From Colias croceus (lineage: Eukaryota > Arthropoda > Insecta > Lepidoptera > Pieridae), in assembly GCF_905220415.1 (NCBI RefSeq), contig NC_059543.1, forward strand, positions 124,001 through 188,000: a stretch of DNA of 64,000 nt. The letters run 5' to 3'. Both the position numbers and the translations under genes were made by a program. Positions within the stretch are counted from its first letter, which is position 1; each line of letters starts with the position of its first letter. Shown here piece by piece: positions 21,745 to 33,578 of the stretch. Below the pieces are notes generated by a model that had not been told where the DNA came from, searched no databases, and saw nothing but the letters and a program-made list of their open reading frames with translations.

Positions 21745-24539
21745 TGACCCACTGACACCTGCGAGATATTTTTACCCCACTTCGGTGAAGGGTAACAATG
21801 CACAGCTCGATGTTCTCGATCAGATGCACAATTAAGTGTCTGGAGTGACAGCGAGAGCTCTATATAAAGGAGTTTTAATTAAAAGAAACTCGCCGAGCGC
21901 GTTTGGAAACTTTCAAATAAACCAATACTTATTGTGCAGCGAGCTCTCGTTGTTCGATTGTTTTGCTTTAAATAATGATATAATAACGGAGATATTAATT
22001 ATTTGATTACGTCACAACATTGTTGACTTGTATTAAAAATAAATCCAAGAAATTAGTAGGCAAGGGTTTTAGATTAATATAATATGAAAAACATCGGAAT
22101 TACACACACTTTAATACCAGAGACACTAATAAAGCTGCAGCTGGTATTTACGTGGCTCATAAAGCTAAGTTTCCTTAGTTCAGACGTTCAAAAACATAAT
22201 TAAGATTCTTAAACCGATCAAAACGAAACAAAGTTATCTTAAAAATTATCTCAAGCAAATGAAACAAATAATTAATTAGAAAGCAATTGCAAACTCATTC
22301 GCGTCCATTCTTCGAATAACAATGGGCATCAGAGCTGTCAGACACGCCGGTCCGACCATCAGCTCATAGTTGGTATTCAGAACGAGACAGATTGGAGATA
22401 CACTGACCACTTACTAGTTAACTACACTGTACGTCAGATGAATTATAGGTGTTTAAGTATTAATTTGACTCAGGAGATAAGAGATCTCATGTTGATTTGG
22501 GAATGTCAATCTTGTTCTGGAAAGCGCTTTAACGAATTTCAAAGGAGAAAAGTATACGACAGCGTAAAGATTTTTTATTTTTTATTTAAATACATAATTC
22601 GGTATAAAAGTCATTTTCAGATTGCAAAACCTTTGACATTTTTCTCAATTGAATAATTATGGAAGCATGATTCTATTGATGAGCATTGCGTGGGTGAAAT
22701 ATGAGCTAGCTGCTAGCTTGTTATTACAGAGGAAATATAAATTTAGATTAATATTATTGAACATTTAAGTTATATTAAGTAATATTTTGAAATTTACGTG
22801 AAAGCTGTATGACACACACACAGAGTCTCTACATTTGTAAAATAAACAAATGTCCATTGTTTCATTTGTCATAAAACTAATGTCGCGACAAAGTTGCCGC
22901 ATAATCCCACTTACAGAGGTTGTCAGGTCGTAAGAGGTTTGATTTGGGCCAGCGAGGGGCTGCAGGAGGGTACAAGCCTTTCCCTTTAGTTGCCGTCACT
23001 TTTTATTTGCCAAGGGTCGTGACAGGTGACGCGCCGGAGTCTACCTGCAGTGGAGTGATATTTCTTGGGAAATTATATGATTAATGGACTATGATTTAAT
23101 GGTTTAAAGATTTTTTTATTCTAATGTAAACTTGTTATACAATTTTAATACGATTTGTTACGCGTTTCTAATCAAGATCAAGATGCTAAAAATAAATAAC
23201 TTCGGAACTGAATGAATAAAACATAATCCTTGACATTTCAAAAAGCTCAATGTGTAACTAAATTTAGAATTCAAGTATAAGGTACCTCTGATAAATATAC
23301 TTAAAGGCCTTTTCATTTTTCTTCTTTGATGGAGAATTCGGACCTAGGTATTTAACAAAAAATAACCTTAATATATTTCAACTTTTACATGTATATATAC
23401 ATATTTTATTTGTATCTAAAAAAAATGTCAATACAAGCGTGAATGTTGTGTGCAAATTCTAAATTTAAATTCATAAAGGCGTCCAAAAAAGCACACCTAC
23501 AAAATAAGCAAAAGTTGTATCGTTTTTGAGCAAGTTGTCAACAAAACAGTGCAAACTGCGGGCTGCGCGAGATAAAAATTGTCGCGATTTGAGCCACGCC
23601 TCGCAAATCGCAATAAAAATGCGAACATTTTAGTTTGATTGCCAATTTCTGCGCAATATTTTAAATAACTGTCGCGTTGTTTGAGTTGGACGAGCGTGGT
23701 TTATTTTTTATTTGGTGCTAACTAAAATTTTGTTTTTAGTTTTTTTTTTTCGAAACTATAAATAATTCTATACTATATTCAAAGTGCAACTGTATGTAAA
23801 ATCATTTATAATTGAATGAATGTGAATACTGTTATATCTATTTAATTATTTATTTGAATGTTATTTCAGTAGCAATTTAAACGTACATACATAACATGGA
23901 AGCATTATTTACAATTTTAGGAAATAATAATATAATCTTGAACCCTCAAAGGCAGTACAGAACTACATTACACCATATTTACACTAAGATCATGTGTAAA
24001 CTGTGATAATTTAGCGCTTGTTCCCGAAGCAAACAATCAAAAGCAGCGGCATACATCGGCTCATATCAGTTGTGAATACAATATGATAAGTACTGAGCCC
24101 CGCTACATGGGGAGATCGAGACTTACGAATCTTGCTGTGTGACCATGAGGTTTGATTTTGTTAGCTTTTTGGGACTGATACTTAAAGAAAATGTGGCTCA
24201 CTTGTGAGGCAATGGTTGTAGTGTTTGAAAAAATAATTAAATATTTTATAGACAATCGTAAGTTCTAATTTATAATAATTTAAAAGAAGTCGAATTCCAA
24301 ATAATTATAAATAGTTGCTCACGGGAATTGTTTTTGTTTTTAATATAAATTAAATTATAAACTCTACATTGTTTACAATTGTCATAAATTTAAACTTTTG
24401 TATGTACGAAAATTGCTCTTCCAAAAATGCATAACTGAAAAACTGCATTTCCATTTCAATCCGCACACTGTCAATACTTTTTGTGTGCTTTAAAAAAGGG
24501 AAAAATAGTCCGTAGTGTTCCGCACGGCTGGACACCGCA
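21745..24539. other. Mostly unique AT-rich stretch
   Basis: Segment 22915-23060 is GC-richer and may be regulatory. Segment 23530-23690 carries TGTCGCGATTTG and CGCAAATCGCAATAAAAATG words that resemble the inverted-repeat element near 63.2-64 kb and may be a worn copy. No gene is supported. Confidence 0.3.
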
Positions 24540-24860
24540 CCGTACAGTCGTACACAGCGCACGTGTGTCGACTGAGAATGCGAGTTATAATAGAGGCTAA
24601 GACGACGAGTGGGGCTGAGACCCGGGGGCCCCGGCGCCTAGAGCGGGGGCTCTAGGGGCCATTCGACACGCGCTCACGTCGCAGCGAGCTCAATATCGTA
24701 ACCAGCCGTGAATATATTGCGAATAAAGACATTGTACGACGGCTACGAATGTTTTGGGAAGTGTGACTTTTAATCGGTTTTTTACGAGCACGCGTCGCGT
24801 GAGCGGCGTACTAAGTGTTACGGCTGAATTGGCGAATTTGTATGTTCGTTCGACGATGTT
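24540..24860. promoter_or_regulatory. CpG-rich block, candidate promoter
   Basis: About 320 bp enriched in CpG words (GACGACG, CACGCGTCGCGTGAGCGGCG, TTCGTTCGACG), not repeated elsewhere in the window. It includes a TATA-like GTTATAATAGAGG at 24582 and the hairpin CCTAGAGC-GGGG-GCTCTAGG at 24637-24656, whose loop is four Gs. It could be a promoter or a boundary element. No adjacent ORF shows which direction it would drive. Confidence 0.25.
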
Positions 24861-25667
24861 CTCGAATTACTTATAGGGTTGTCGATACGGCACATGTATA
24901 TGTACTGGTATTATTGGAGCAATATTATACACTTAATGGTTTCAAACAAAATGTTCATTACAACTGACAAACACTTGTTTCGTCGTCTTGTAACTTATTT
25001 AATAGAATTCTTCAGGAAGATAGATTATAATATTTAAGGTCATTTATAGAATATTTATGTCTTATTTATCCGATGTACTTCTATACGACCTTATTTCATG
25101 TGTAGGTGTCATTACGCGAGTCGCTCTCATTACATAGTATATGAGTTAACAATATTATAATATTCTGAAATATAATAAAAACATATTTGTTTTCCAATAG
25201 AACCCCCAAACCTCGAATTATCTACAATTGATCTATTAACACGTGATTAAACATAAATGTATGTACAAAACTTAACTAAAACATAAATGTCTCCATCTAC
25301 AGTCTAAAGCTAGGAAATAGCGAAAATGTATTCACAAGTGTCAACAATCAAATACGGTCGAGTTGACCACCGACAGGAAATTGGCACCCACTCACACTCG
25401 CTGTGTGAAACATCCTTTATCTTCGCCATAACTGCATAGTCAGTGCATTCAGTGTGGGTGTGGCGACGTCTTCCGATCCAATCAATTCCACTAGCCATTC
25501 CAGTCCTACGATAAAAAATCAAAAAGTGAAATCTACTGAAACCTCGATCTGAGTCTGGTTGGAATTGATCAATATTGCAATTTCCATTTACAGATAGCAA
25601 AGTAATATCTCTTGGCAGTTTATTGTATTTAAATATCACTTTATTGCACATGTTGAATGGCTGAGGT
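24861..25667. other. AT-rich stretch
   Basis: No recognised feature. A long minus-strand open frame crosses 25310-25786, but it starts at GTG and its proline-rich end is only the complement of the next G-rich island. Confidence 0.3.
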
Positions 25668-25753
25668 TCCGCGGGGTGCGGGCGGGCGCGGGGCGGGGCG
25701 TGCGGTACGGGGGGAGCGGGGAGAGCTGTGCGCAGGGGAGCGGGGGGCGCCGC
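25668..25753 (+). repeat. G-rich island, potential G-quadruplex
   Basis: The longest such island: GGGCGGGCGCGGGGCGGGGC, then GGGGGGAGCGGGG and CAGGGGAGCGGGGGGCG. Ten or so G3+ tracts, all on the plus strand. Confidence 0.8.
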
Positions 25754-28310
25754 AATCGATAGCAGATCTAAATACAGAGCGTACACACGATTAGCTGCCT
25801 GGCTCTGTGCATCGACACACTTTATTACCTTTGACGGATCGCTACCTTAACATTATTTTAACTCTGTATACTCGGTGGATAAAAATGCATTTAAAGAGTC
25901 ACTTTTTATATGCAAAATTTTCGCAACGCGCTTTAAAGAATTACGGTCACGCGACAAGTTACTCGCATAGTACGTATAGTACACATAAAAAATTGCTTTT
26001 ATGATCTGATGTTTTGTTATTATATTCTGTAATGACCGCACTTACCATAGTCAACGATAAAATAAGGTACCTACCTACTCGACAAAAACAATAAACGTAC
26101 AGTAGCAATGTGCCAATATTGTCATAGAAATAAAACTAAAAACAACAACATAGTTACAAAGTTCCTCAAGTTTCTTGTTTATAATAATATGATAATATTT
26201 TACCTACCGAGAACACCCGAAGCTTTCCTAAGCTCCTATATTATACCAATATGTGGTGATATCAGAATTCAACCGCATCACCATCCAGTCTATGAAAGAG
26301 AAGGAATGCAATAGTGTCTGCACACTTCGCATATTTGTGCCGTAACTCGTCACTAGTAAGTAACCTGAGCAGCCGATATTCCATCAACATGACAGAATTT
26401 CAAACGAAACATCTCCAACACAAATTAGAGAACTATTCCCTAACAATCGAACCGCACGAATTAATTCCACACAGTTCTCGTTTGATCTAAACATGAATAT
26501 GCCAATAGTATCGCAAGTTATGATCGGCTAAGTGATACCGGCTAAGTTGGCTAATATGCTGAACTTAGTAACGAGGTGCCGAGCCACACTTGCCGGCTTA
26601 ATGCAGCCTGCATACATTTACATAGCTAAGCCACCGACACTTTCAAACTCATTAACGATTTATGACATTCAATGTAAGCATCGCGGCATTATACGTGTTG
26701 CAGTGAATTTCGTTCAGCCATATTTACCTTACTTCCTAGCTTTCTCATATTTAGTGAATATTTTTGAAAGAAAACTAAATCTACTTACCTACAATCACAC
26801 GTGTTTACGTACCTGTATAAATCAATCAAAAGGTAAAAGTTTGAAACTCGGCAAAGGGCGTATAAAAAACAGAAAGTACTCAAATAAATATGTACTAATC
26901 GAAAAAAAGGTAGTACCTAATTATTATAATAAATTATTGACGAGGGAAGCCTCTCTTGTCTTTAATTTATCTTTTATCCTCTCGCCGTAATTCGATTATT
27001 ACTTTAATTATCAGAACAAGTCGAAATCTCACGATTTCTTTAGAAATCATCTTTCATATTTTAATTCCCAGAAGTATGAAAAGCATTATCTTAAATTAAA
27101 ATTTGAATGGACCTTCAAAAGCGAGATTTTTTCAACTCAAAAATATTATTCTTTTGTCTGCCACTGCCAACGGTGCCGGTGGTTCTCTTTACCTCTGGGA
27201 CGTAGTGCCAAAACTTCATTATTTATTTAAAGTTAAACACAAACTTTCCAAATTAAAGCGAACTTTACTTTTTTGAGAAATGACTTTTTCGTGTCAAAAG
27301 TACTAAGGGTAGGATGAGGTTTATTAAAAATTTCAAGACTTATTCACTGAAGAGGATCGGCCGCAGTCGGAGCGTATGAAACTACTTACTGCTCTACCAC
27401 TGTAGAGCAGTAATTCCACACAGTAGTCACTACTACAGCTCAAGTATTCAACATTTCGATGCAAACATAAAATTTAATTTTATAAGCTTTACCTAAAAAA
27501 GGCATTTTTTTCTATTAAGCGCTAGCGGAGCCTTCGGGCTTCGCAAGTGTTTTTCAACAGTTAAAATTTTGATGATTTTAGTAATATCATCCAAATTAGC
27601 AAGTACTAATTTAAATATAGTTATACTATAATATATTTAAAAACTTTTCATGTAACAAATAAACAAGAGTAACTAAAATTGAAAAAGCAGAAAACACTTC
27701 ATTCGAATTCTAGAGATGCGTGGTAATTTTATATTTTTGTGTAACTTAGAAACAACTAGATACAATTTAATACAAAATAAAGTCGATTATTGTGAAGACC
27801 GCAAAAGTAAGGAAATTCAACGGAAAAGCTGAAACTCCACGCCGAATTCGAAAACTTGCAAGATGAAAACTGATAGGGCTGTTTATATTTTTATCATTAT
27901 CTCCTGACTAATGTAACAATGGTTTTTATATTATTATTAAAAAATGCGTGTCATTTTATTTATCGTCTTAAAATTTTATAGCTGCTGAGTCTAAATGTGA
28001 TGGTAAATTGTTTAATTTAATGTTTAATAGTTGTGTTAAAAACGCTTACTTTACATTACAACACTATTTTTTATTTTAAATAAAAAACCTTCGATAATTT
28101 TTAATGAAGAAATTTATAATGTTCGATCATAATTTCCACCATGAGTTCGCCATCGCGCATATTACATACTAAAAACTGAACACCTGTCTATACATACATT
28201 TTGGACACTGGTATAAAAAATGAGATGAGTGTCAACCCTATCCAACTATAGGCTGAAGAAAGGAAATGCAAAAGACGCGGTTAGCTGACGATCGAGCTAA
28301 TCGTAATATC
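25754..28310. other. Unique AT-rich stretch
   Basis: Contains two small hairpins: 27387-27412 (TACTGCTCTAC/GTAGAGCAGTA, 4-base loop) and 27525-27544 (GCGGAGCC-TTC-GGGCTTCGC). A 459-base plus frame at 26532 opens at GTG and has no recognisable domain. Confidence 0.3.
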
Positions 28311-28363
28311 CTCCTCCCCCTCTGCCCTTCCTCCCCCTCTCGCCAGCTCCCTTCCCTCTCCTC
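28311..28363 (-). repeat. C-rich island (G-rich on minus strand)
   Basis: CCTCCTCCCCCTCTGCCC and CTTCCTCCCCCTCTCGCC are two near-copies in tandem, followed by CTCCCTTCCCTCTCCTC. It is a nearly pure pyrimidine tract, with quadruplex potential on the minus strand. Confidence 0.7.
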
Positions 28364-29960
28364 TGATATCACAGCGAGATTATAACTTAGATTTCCGCGA
28401 AAACGATCCTTTGCCTTACTCCTGATTCCATTTGATTTATTTTGGATTAAGTATAAATAACAAAATTCGAGATTCTGTTTATTTTCTAAATATTCATTGA
28501 AACAGTTTTAAATTAACGATAAAATTTAATACAATATGCATATCTTTAACGATTGTATCTAAGTGAGGATTGATTGTGTTTTTGGTTTAGGTTAATTCAT
28601 TTCAAATGAACAGTTATTTTATACTGAAATTTTTAAACAGGAGGGATGTATTTGTTCAGGTAATATGGACTTCTAAACAGAATTCTGAATGTTTGTATTG
28701 AATAATTTTTGTTTATAAAATATCTATACTTTTATACCGATATTATAATGAATCAATTGTGATACATTCAGCATATTTCATGTTGAGAGACAACCACGAT
28801 ACTCCACAACCGACAAGGCGTAATTGGATGGAAAAATAACTGACAAATTAATTAAATTAAACAAGAGAAACATATACATATAATTGATTACCATCCATAT
28901 CATACGGGTAAAGCGAGGGTCGATCTTTTATATAAAATCAAAAACTTTGAACGTACGTAACTATGTGACGTAAAAAAAAACAAAAGAGCGAATCTTCAAA
29001 ACATCGTCTTTGTATTACACCTCGATGATGATACTCGTTACATACATACGTTATCGTATATTGAACACATTCAACAGAAATTATCTTATGATCTCCGAGA
29101 GACAGTGGAGGTATACAGCCAACAGCCAATCATAAAGACGCTAGCACTCTCCAGGGATTCATAATAATTTATATATGAGACATGAACTCGTTCCAAAGTA
29201 AAATGTGACAATTGTATTTAGCATACATATGTTTTTTTTTTGCATTTGTAAAATTGACATCAGATTAAGAAGCGCTCCTAACAAAATTTGGGAAATATAT
29301 AAGATATTCCATGTAGGTAGTCATATTACAAAGGTGATGTTATACCATGTGAGAATATAATATGTGATATGGTAAATGCTTTCTCGATCATTTTTCGTAA
29401 GAGATGAGCCCCTTAAGCTCAACTTCCCGCCTCAGCGACTTTTAATAAAGTTCAGAATTCACATCTTGCATTTTTCTTTACGGAAACACTGCGTCTACCT
29501 CGTTGAAAACCCAATTAACCTTAAGCGGAACCTTTTGCTTTAGTCTCGGTCTTCAACTTTATATTTAGATTTTGCTTCAACCATAATATTGGACGGCTCT
29601 ATGCAGCACAGCTTCCGTGTAATCAGCACAAAACGAGGGTATTGTTACATTGTTGTAGCACTTCTTTTTCTAAATCGCACAAGCATATTTGCAGACACTG
29701 CAGTTTTACTTCTGCAACTTTAACGGGTGAGAATTCTGAAATTTCCACACGACGTTGTGAATTATGTATTTGCTTCTGTTTCATTTTACGCAAGTATTAT
29801 GTAATCAAGTGTGTTATGTAGATGCAAATAAAGATTAAAAAGCTACTTCTTTAGCGAACAACATAGATCATTTTTATTCAGGGTCATACCTGGTTAAATG
29901 ACTAGTATTATATAAAATACGCAACAAATACTATGAAGTAATGTACATTTCTCCCCGCAG
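28364..29960. other. Unique AT-rich stretch
   Basis: No gene or repeat family recognised. The right edge carries the polypyrimidine-AG sequence TTTCTCCCCGCAG of the next entry. Confidence 0.3.
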
Positions 29961-30010
29961 GTGTGGCACAAACATCTGGAAGCAGAGAATGGACGGCGGA
30001 ATGCAGGAAA
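29961..30010 (+). CDS. Candidate 50-bp internal exon
   Basis: Bounded by a strong acceptor (ACATTTCTCCCCGCAG) and a strong donor (GAAA|GTGAGTGG). The 50 bases are over half G+C in DNA near one-third, and are open in all three plus frames. Joined in phase 1 to the exon ending at 705 it reads VAQTSGSREWTAECRK and leaves phase 0. The product is not recognised. A 29-kb intron would be needed. Chance matches of this quality are possible, so transcript evidence must decide between this exon and the one at 5810. Confidence 0.22.
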
Positions 30011-30158
30011 GTGAGTGGAGTGCCTCGTGGCTCGTATTGAATTACAGCTTGCGGTATTAATAAGCATGTGCCTTATGTGCTCATTACACTATGTCGGGAA
30101 TTTCATTAGGCATTATTTGCGGGTTCATTTGGCTGCGGTATCGGAATGACTGAGACTA

Positions 30159-30166
30159 TGACGTCA
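30159..30166. promoter_or_regulatory. TGACGTCA palindrome (CRE consensus)
   Basis: Perfect site 150 bp downstream of the candidate exon at 29961. Motif evidence only. Confidence 0.3.
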
Positions 30167-30336
30167 CACCTCAGCCGCGTCGCAAGATTCCGGGTATCAA
30201 GGTTTTTCATACCGTTTTATTAAATATTTAAGCAGATTATACCCGAATACGGAAAGCGCCATATTTTAACCCGACGAGACATTTATTCATGGCCTAAGCG
30301 GGATACTCGTGTAGGATAACCGCGTGTAGAATCGAG

Positions 30337-33300
30337 TTTTTTTTTTTTTTTTATACTAAAACCGGCAAAGGAGCGGGCGGTGTACTGATGAGGGTGATCA
30401 CCGCCGCCCATAGCAATTGCAACGTTAGGTAACTTTGCGATTGTTTTGCCGGCCTTTGAGGGACGCGTAGGCTCTTTTTTTGAAGGCATCCATATCGTAG
30501 GTAGATGGAAACACCGAAGAAGGCAAGCTGTTCCACAATTTTGTTGTTCGGGGCAGAAAATGCCGTGAAAAACGCACAGTTGTTGATAGCCACTCATCCA
30601 GGTGGTGCGGATGGTACTTGAGCTTGTGTCGTGCAGTGCGATTGTGGAATTTGGCAGCCGGTATTAAGCCAAAAAGTTCCTCGGAACACTCCCCATTGTA
30701 CAGGCGGTAGAATACGCACAGAGATGCAACGTCCCGCCGCAGTGCCAATGGATCGAGCCGATCGGTTAGCTCGGGTTTGCCGACGATTCGAGTGGCTCGA
30801 CGTTGCAGGCGGTCAAGAGGAAGTAGTTGGTATTGGGGTGCTCCAGCCCAAAGGTGAGAACAGTATTCCATATGGGGCCGAACTTGTGCCTTATAGAGTT
30901 GCAGGCGGTGAGCTGGCGTGAAATACTGTCTCGCTCTAGCAAGCACCCCAAGTTTCTTAGAAGCCAATTTGGCCTTGTCCTCTAAATGACCCCTGAACTG
31001 CACGTCGCTCGCAATGTCGACACCGAGAATCCCGATATTCGGCGTGGCTTTGAGGAGAGTGTTTTGGAATCGAGGAGTCACCGTGAACGGCTTCTTTTTG
31101 GCGGTGAATGCGCACACTTGTGTCTTTGATGGGTTGAACTTCACAAGGTTATTCTGTCCCCAACTGGAGATTGCATCCAGGGTATTATCAATGTTGGACA
31201 CAAGTTCGTTCCGATACTGATCCACCTGCTCCTGAGAGATTCGTGCGTGCCCGGAGTATGTGGCATCGCCAGTGCTATCATCAGCATAACAATGAATATT
31301 ACGTATTTGCAACATATCATTGATATGAAGAAGGAATAGCGTTGGCGACAACACACACCCCTGCGGGACACCAGCATTCACAGGCTGCGGCTCTGAGCAC
31401 GATCCGTCGACTACGACTTTAATGCTGCGTGCCTTGAGAAAACTGGAGATCCAACTGCATAGTTTTTCAGGAAGCCCGTACGAAGGCAGTTTAGAGAGGA
31501 GACCTTTGTGCCACACCCGATCAAAGGCTTTCGCTACATCTAAACTGACTGCCATAGCTTCCCCCTTACTCTCAATAGCAGAAGCCCATCTGTGCGTTAA
31601 ATAGACCAGAAGATCGCCAGTCGATCGACTCCCACGGAAACCGTACTGATGGTCGCTTAACAACTGGTGATCTTCTAGGTGACGCAACAAGTGGCGGTTG
31701 ATTATGGTTTCCATAACCTTGGAGAGTAAGGAGGTTACCGCAATCGGCCTATAGTTTGATGGGTCAGAGCGTGTGCCTTTTTTAGGGATCGGGTGAATCA
31801 GCGCGGTCTTCCAACTGCTTGGGACAGTACCAGTGGTGTATGAGTAACGGAACAGGCGCGTTAGAACCGGGGCCAACTCGGGAGCACATGTTTTTAACAC
31901 TATTGCAGGAATGCCGTCAGGTCCATTCGACTTGTGAATGTCAAGGGAAAGTAGGGTTCTTCGCACGGCACATTGCGTGAATTTAACATCAGCCATAGTA
32001 CTATTACAATGTGGTATAGTCGGTGGAGTCTTTCCCTCGTCATCCAGAGTCGAATTAGACGCAAAGAGACTTGCCAAAGTTTCAGCTTTGTCTCTTGCAG
32101 TGTGGGCCAAAGTATCGTCATCCCTGCGTAGTGGAGGAAACGTTGATTTACAGAAATTGCCCTGAATAGCTTTGGCAAGGGACCAAAAAGCGCGAGTACC
32201 AGATGGGTACTGTGTCAGCTTCTTACCAACGCCTTCAATATACTTTGACTTTGCCTTTATGATACTGTTCTTGTAAGATCTGGAAGCAGCATTGTATCTT
32301 TTTTTCAGTCGTCTAACTTTAGGATCCTTTACCGCTTGAGCTTCAGCCCAGGCTTGGAAGCGTTCCTGCTTCAAACGAAATGCCGTTCTACATGAACGCC
32401 CAAACCAGGGCTTGGACTTGCCACCAACGGGAATCACAAGGCTAGGAATATAGAGTTCCATTCCCTGCAAAACCACATCGGCGACAGAGTCAGCACAAAC
32501 ATTAGGATCACTAGACGCAAAGCAAATTTGCTTCCAAGGGTAGGATGCGAAAAAAGTGCGCATCCCATCCCAATCGGCTGACCGATAGTGCCAAACACGA
32601 CGGTAGCTGGGTGGTCGCGTTCGAGATTGGCGGGTGAGAGGCACTACACTCCGTACCATACAGTGGTCGGATGACCCGAGAGGAGCCTCAACGGTTACCC
32701 GATAGTCGTCAGGGTGTGTGGTCAGCAAAAGATCTAACAACGACGAAGTATGATCCTCCACATCAGGGATTCTCGTGGGTGAAGTTACGAGTTGTGTTAG
32801 GCTATAGGACAAGGCAAAGTCATGAAAGGAACGCCCCGCGTGGTCCGTGGTTCGTGATCCTAACCATTCAACATGGTGGGCATTAAAATCACCTAGCACT
32901 ACAATTTCAGCGGAGGGAATCCTTTGTAGTAAACTATCAATCGTTCCTTGAACATGCTCAATCAGCCGGTCAGATTCGGCGTTTCCACTATGAGACCGGT
33001 AAAGACACGCGTAAATACGGGGGTGGTCATCGCAGTCAACGCGTAACCATAGTATGGATAGATTATTGCCTTCAATGGTACCAAGGCGGCGGCAACAGAC
33101 GTCCTCCCTAGCGTAAACGCACACACCGGCGCGCGGTACAAATGAATGTTCCAGCATGTATCCCGGGTATTTAAGGTACGAGGTGTCAGCAGGGGAAGAG
33201 ATCTGTGTCTCCGTTAAAAACAGTAAGGCCGGCTTAGCTGTCTCTAGGTGGTGATGGACAGCTTCAAGGTTTGAGTGAAGTCCCCTAACGTTGCAAAGGT

Positions 33301-33575
33301 CCACAGAAAGAAGCGTGGTGGGGGTTGCCGCAGAAAGCTTACTTTTTCTTTTCCTCCTAGCGGTACGAGAGAGCGGAATTTTGCCCCCCCCAGAGTACGT
33401 GGGGCAGCCCGAGCAGGAACGCTCAGGGAGGGATTCTCCAGAACCATTGGTGCTGGTACCCTCCTGGGGTAGTCCATAGAGTTTGGAAATTGTTATCTTT
33501 AAGGATTCTTTCGTAGAAACTTTTGATAAATTTATGAAAGGAGAAACTGTCATGATCTTTTATAATATATTAATG
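30337..33575 (-). mobile_element. Non-LTR retrotransposon (LINE), minus strand
   Basis: The element runs from a 5' edge near 33555-33578 to a 16-base poly(A) tail (T run 30337-30352 on the plus strand). It has an intact endonuclease/reverse-transcriptase ORF and a 3' UTR of only about 70 bases. No gag-like ORF1 precedes it, so the copy is 5'-truncated or belongs to a family whose ORF1 is elsewhere. A Harbinger-like MITE begins directly at its 5' edge. I found no target-site duplication, possibly because the 5' boundary was disturbed. Confidence 0.88.
30425..33553 (-). CDS. LINE endonuclease-reverse transcriptase ORF
   Basis: 1042 residues from ATG (33553) to TAA, with an in-frame TAA 18 bases upstream. 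It nicks target DNA and copies the element RNA by target-primed reverse transcription. The N-terminal 80 residues are basic and Ser-rich with no domain I know. The APE-type endonuclease spans about 80-305: CNVRGLHSN (N88), LFLTETQ (E115), VVLGDFNAHH (D222, N224), GSSDHC (D296, H297). The reverse transcriptase spans about 570-840: SLDVAKAFDRVWH (D672), NAGVPQGCVLSP, and CYADDS with catalytic D758 and D759. The C-terminal region includes RPHMEYCSHLWAGAP and TTKLWNSLP, typical of the Jockey/CR1-like group. All visible catalytic residues are present and there is no stop or frameshift, so the copy may be recent. The exact clade is uncertain. Confidence 0.9.
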   Translation of the reverse strand: MTVSPFINLSKVSTKESLKITISKLYGLPQEGTSTNGSGESLPERSCSGCPTYSGGGKIPLSRTARRKRKSKLSAATPTTLLSVDLCNVRGLHSNLEAVHHHLETAKPALLFLTETQISSPADTSYLKYPGYMLEHSFVPRAGVCVYAREDVCCRRLGTIEGNNLSILWLRVDCDDHPRIYACLYRSHSGNAESDRLIEHVQGTIDSLLQRIPSAEIVVLGDFNAHHVEWLGSRTTDHAGRSFHDFALSYSLTQLVTSPTRIPDVEDHTSSLLDLLLTTHPDDYRVTVEAPLGSSDHCMVRSVVPLTRQSRTRPPSYRRVWHYRSADWDGMRTFFASYPWKQICFASSDPNVCADSVADVVLQGMELYIPSLVIPVGGKSKPWFGRSCRTAFRLKQERFQAWAEAQAVKDPKVRRLKKRYNAASRSYKNSIIKAKSKYIEGVGKKLTQYPSGTRAFWSLAKAIQGNFCKSTFPPLRRDDDTLAHTARDKAETLASLFASNSTLDDEGKTPPTIPHCNSTMADVKFTQCAVRRTLLSLDIHKSNGPDGIPAIVLKTCAPELAPVLTRLFRYSYTTGTVPSSWKTALIHPIPKKGTRSDPSNYRPIAVTSLLSKVMETIINRHLLRHLEDHQLLSDHQYGFRGSRSTGDLLVYLTHRWASAIESKGEAMAVSLDVAKAFDRVWHKGLLSKLPSYGLPEKLCSWISSFLKARSIKVVVDGSCSEPQPVNAGVPQGCVLSPTLFLLHINDMLQIRNIHCYADDSTGDATYSGHARISQEQVDQYRNELVSNIDNTLDAISSWGQNNLVKFNPSKTQVCAFTAKKKPFTVTPRFQNTLLKATPNIGILGVDIASDVQFRGHLEDKAKLASKKLGVLARARQYFTPAHRLQLYKAQVRPHMEYCSHLWAGAPQYQLLPLDRLQRRATRIVGKPELTDRLDPLALRRDVASLCVFYRLYNGECSEELFGLIPAAKFHNRTARHKLKYHPHHLDEWLSTTVRFSRHFLPRTTKLWNSLPSSVFPSTYDMDAFKKRAYASLKGRQNNRKVT

Positions 33576-33578
33576 TAA

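Noticed and set aside
25310..25786. 158-codon minus-strand open frame
   Set aside because: It starts at GTG, and its Pro/Ala-rich opening is just the complement of the G-rich island at 25.7 kb.
26532..26990. 152-codon plus-strand open frame
   Set aside because: It starts at GTG, has no domain or signal I recognise, AT-driven residue use (Lys, Asn, Ile, Tyr, Leu) and no splice or promoter context.
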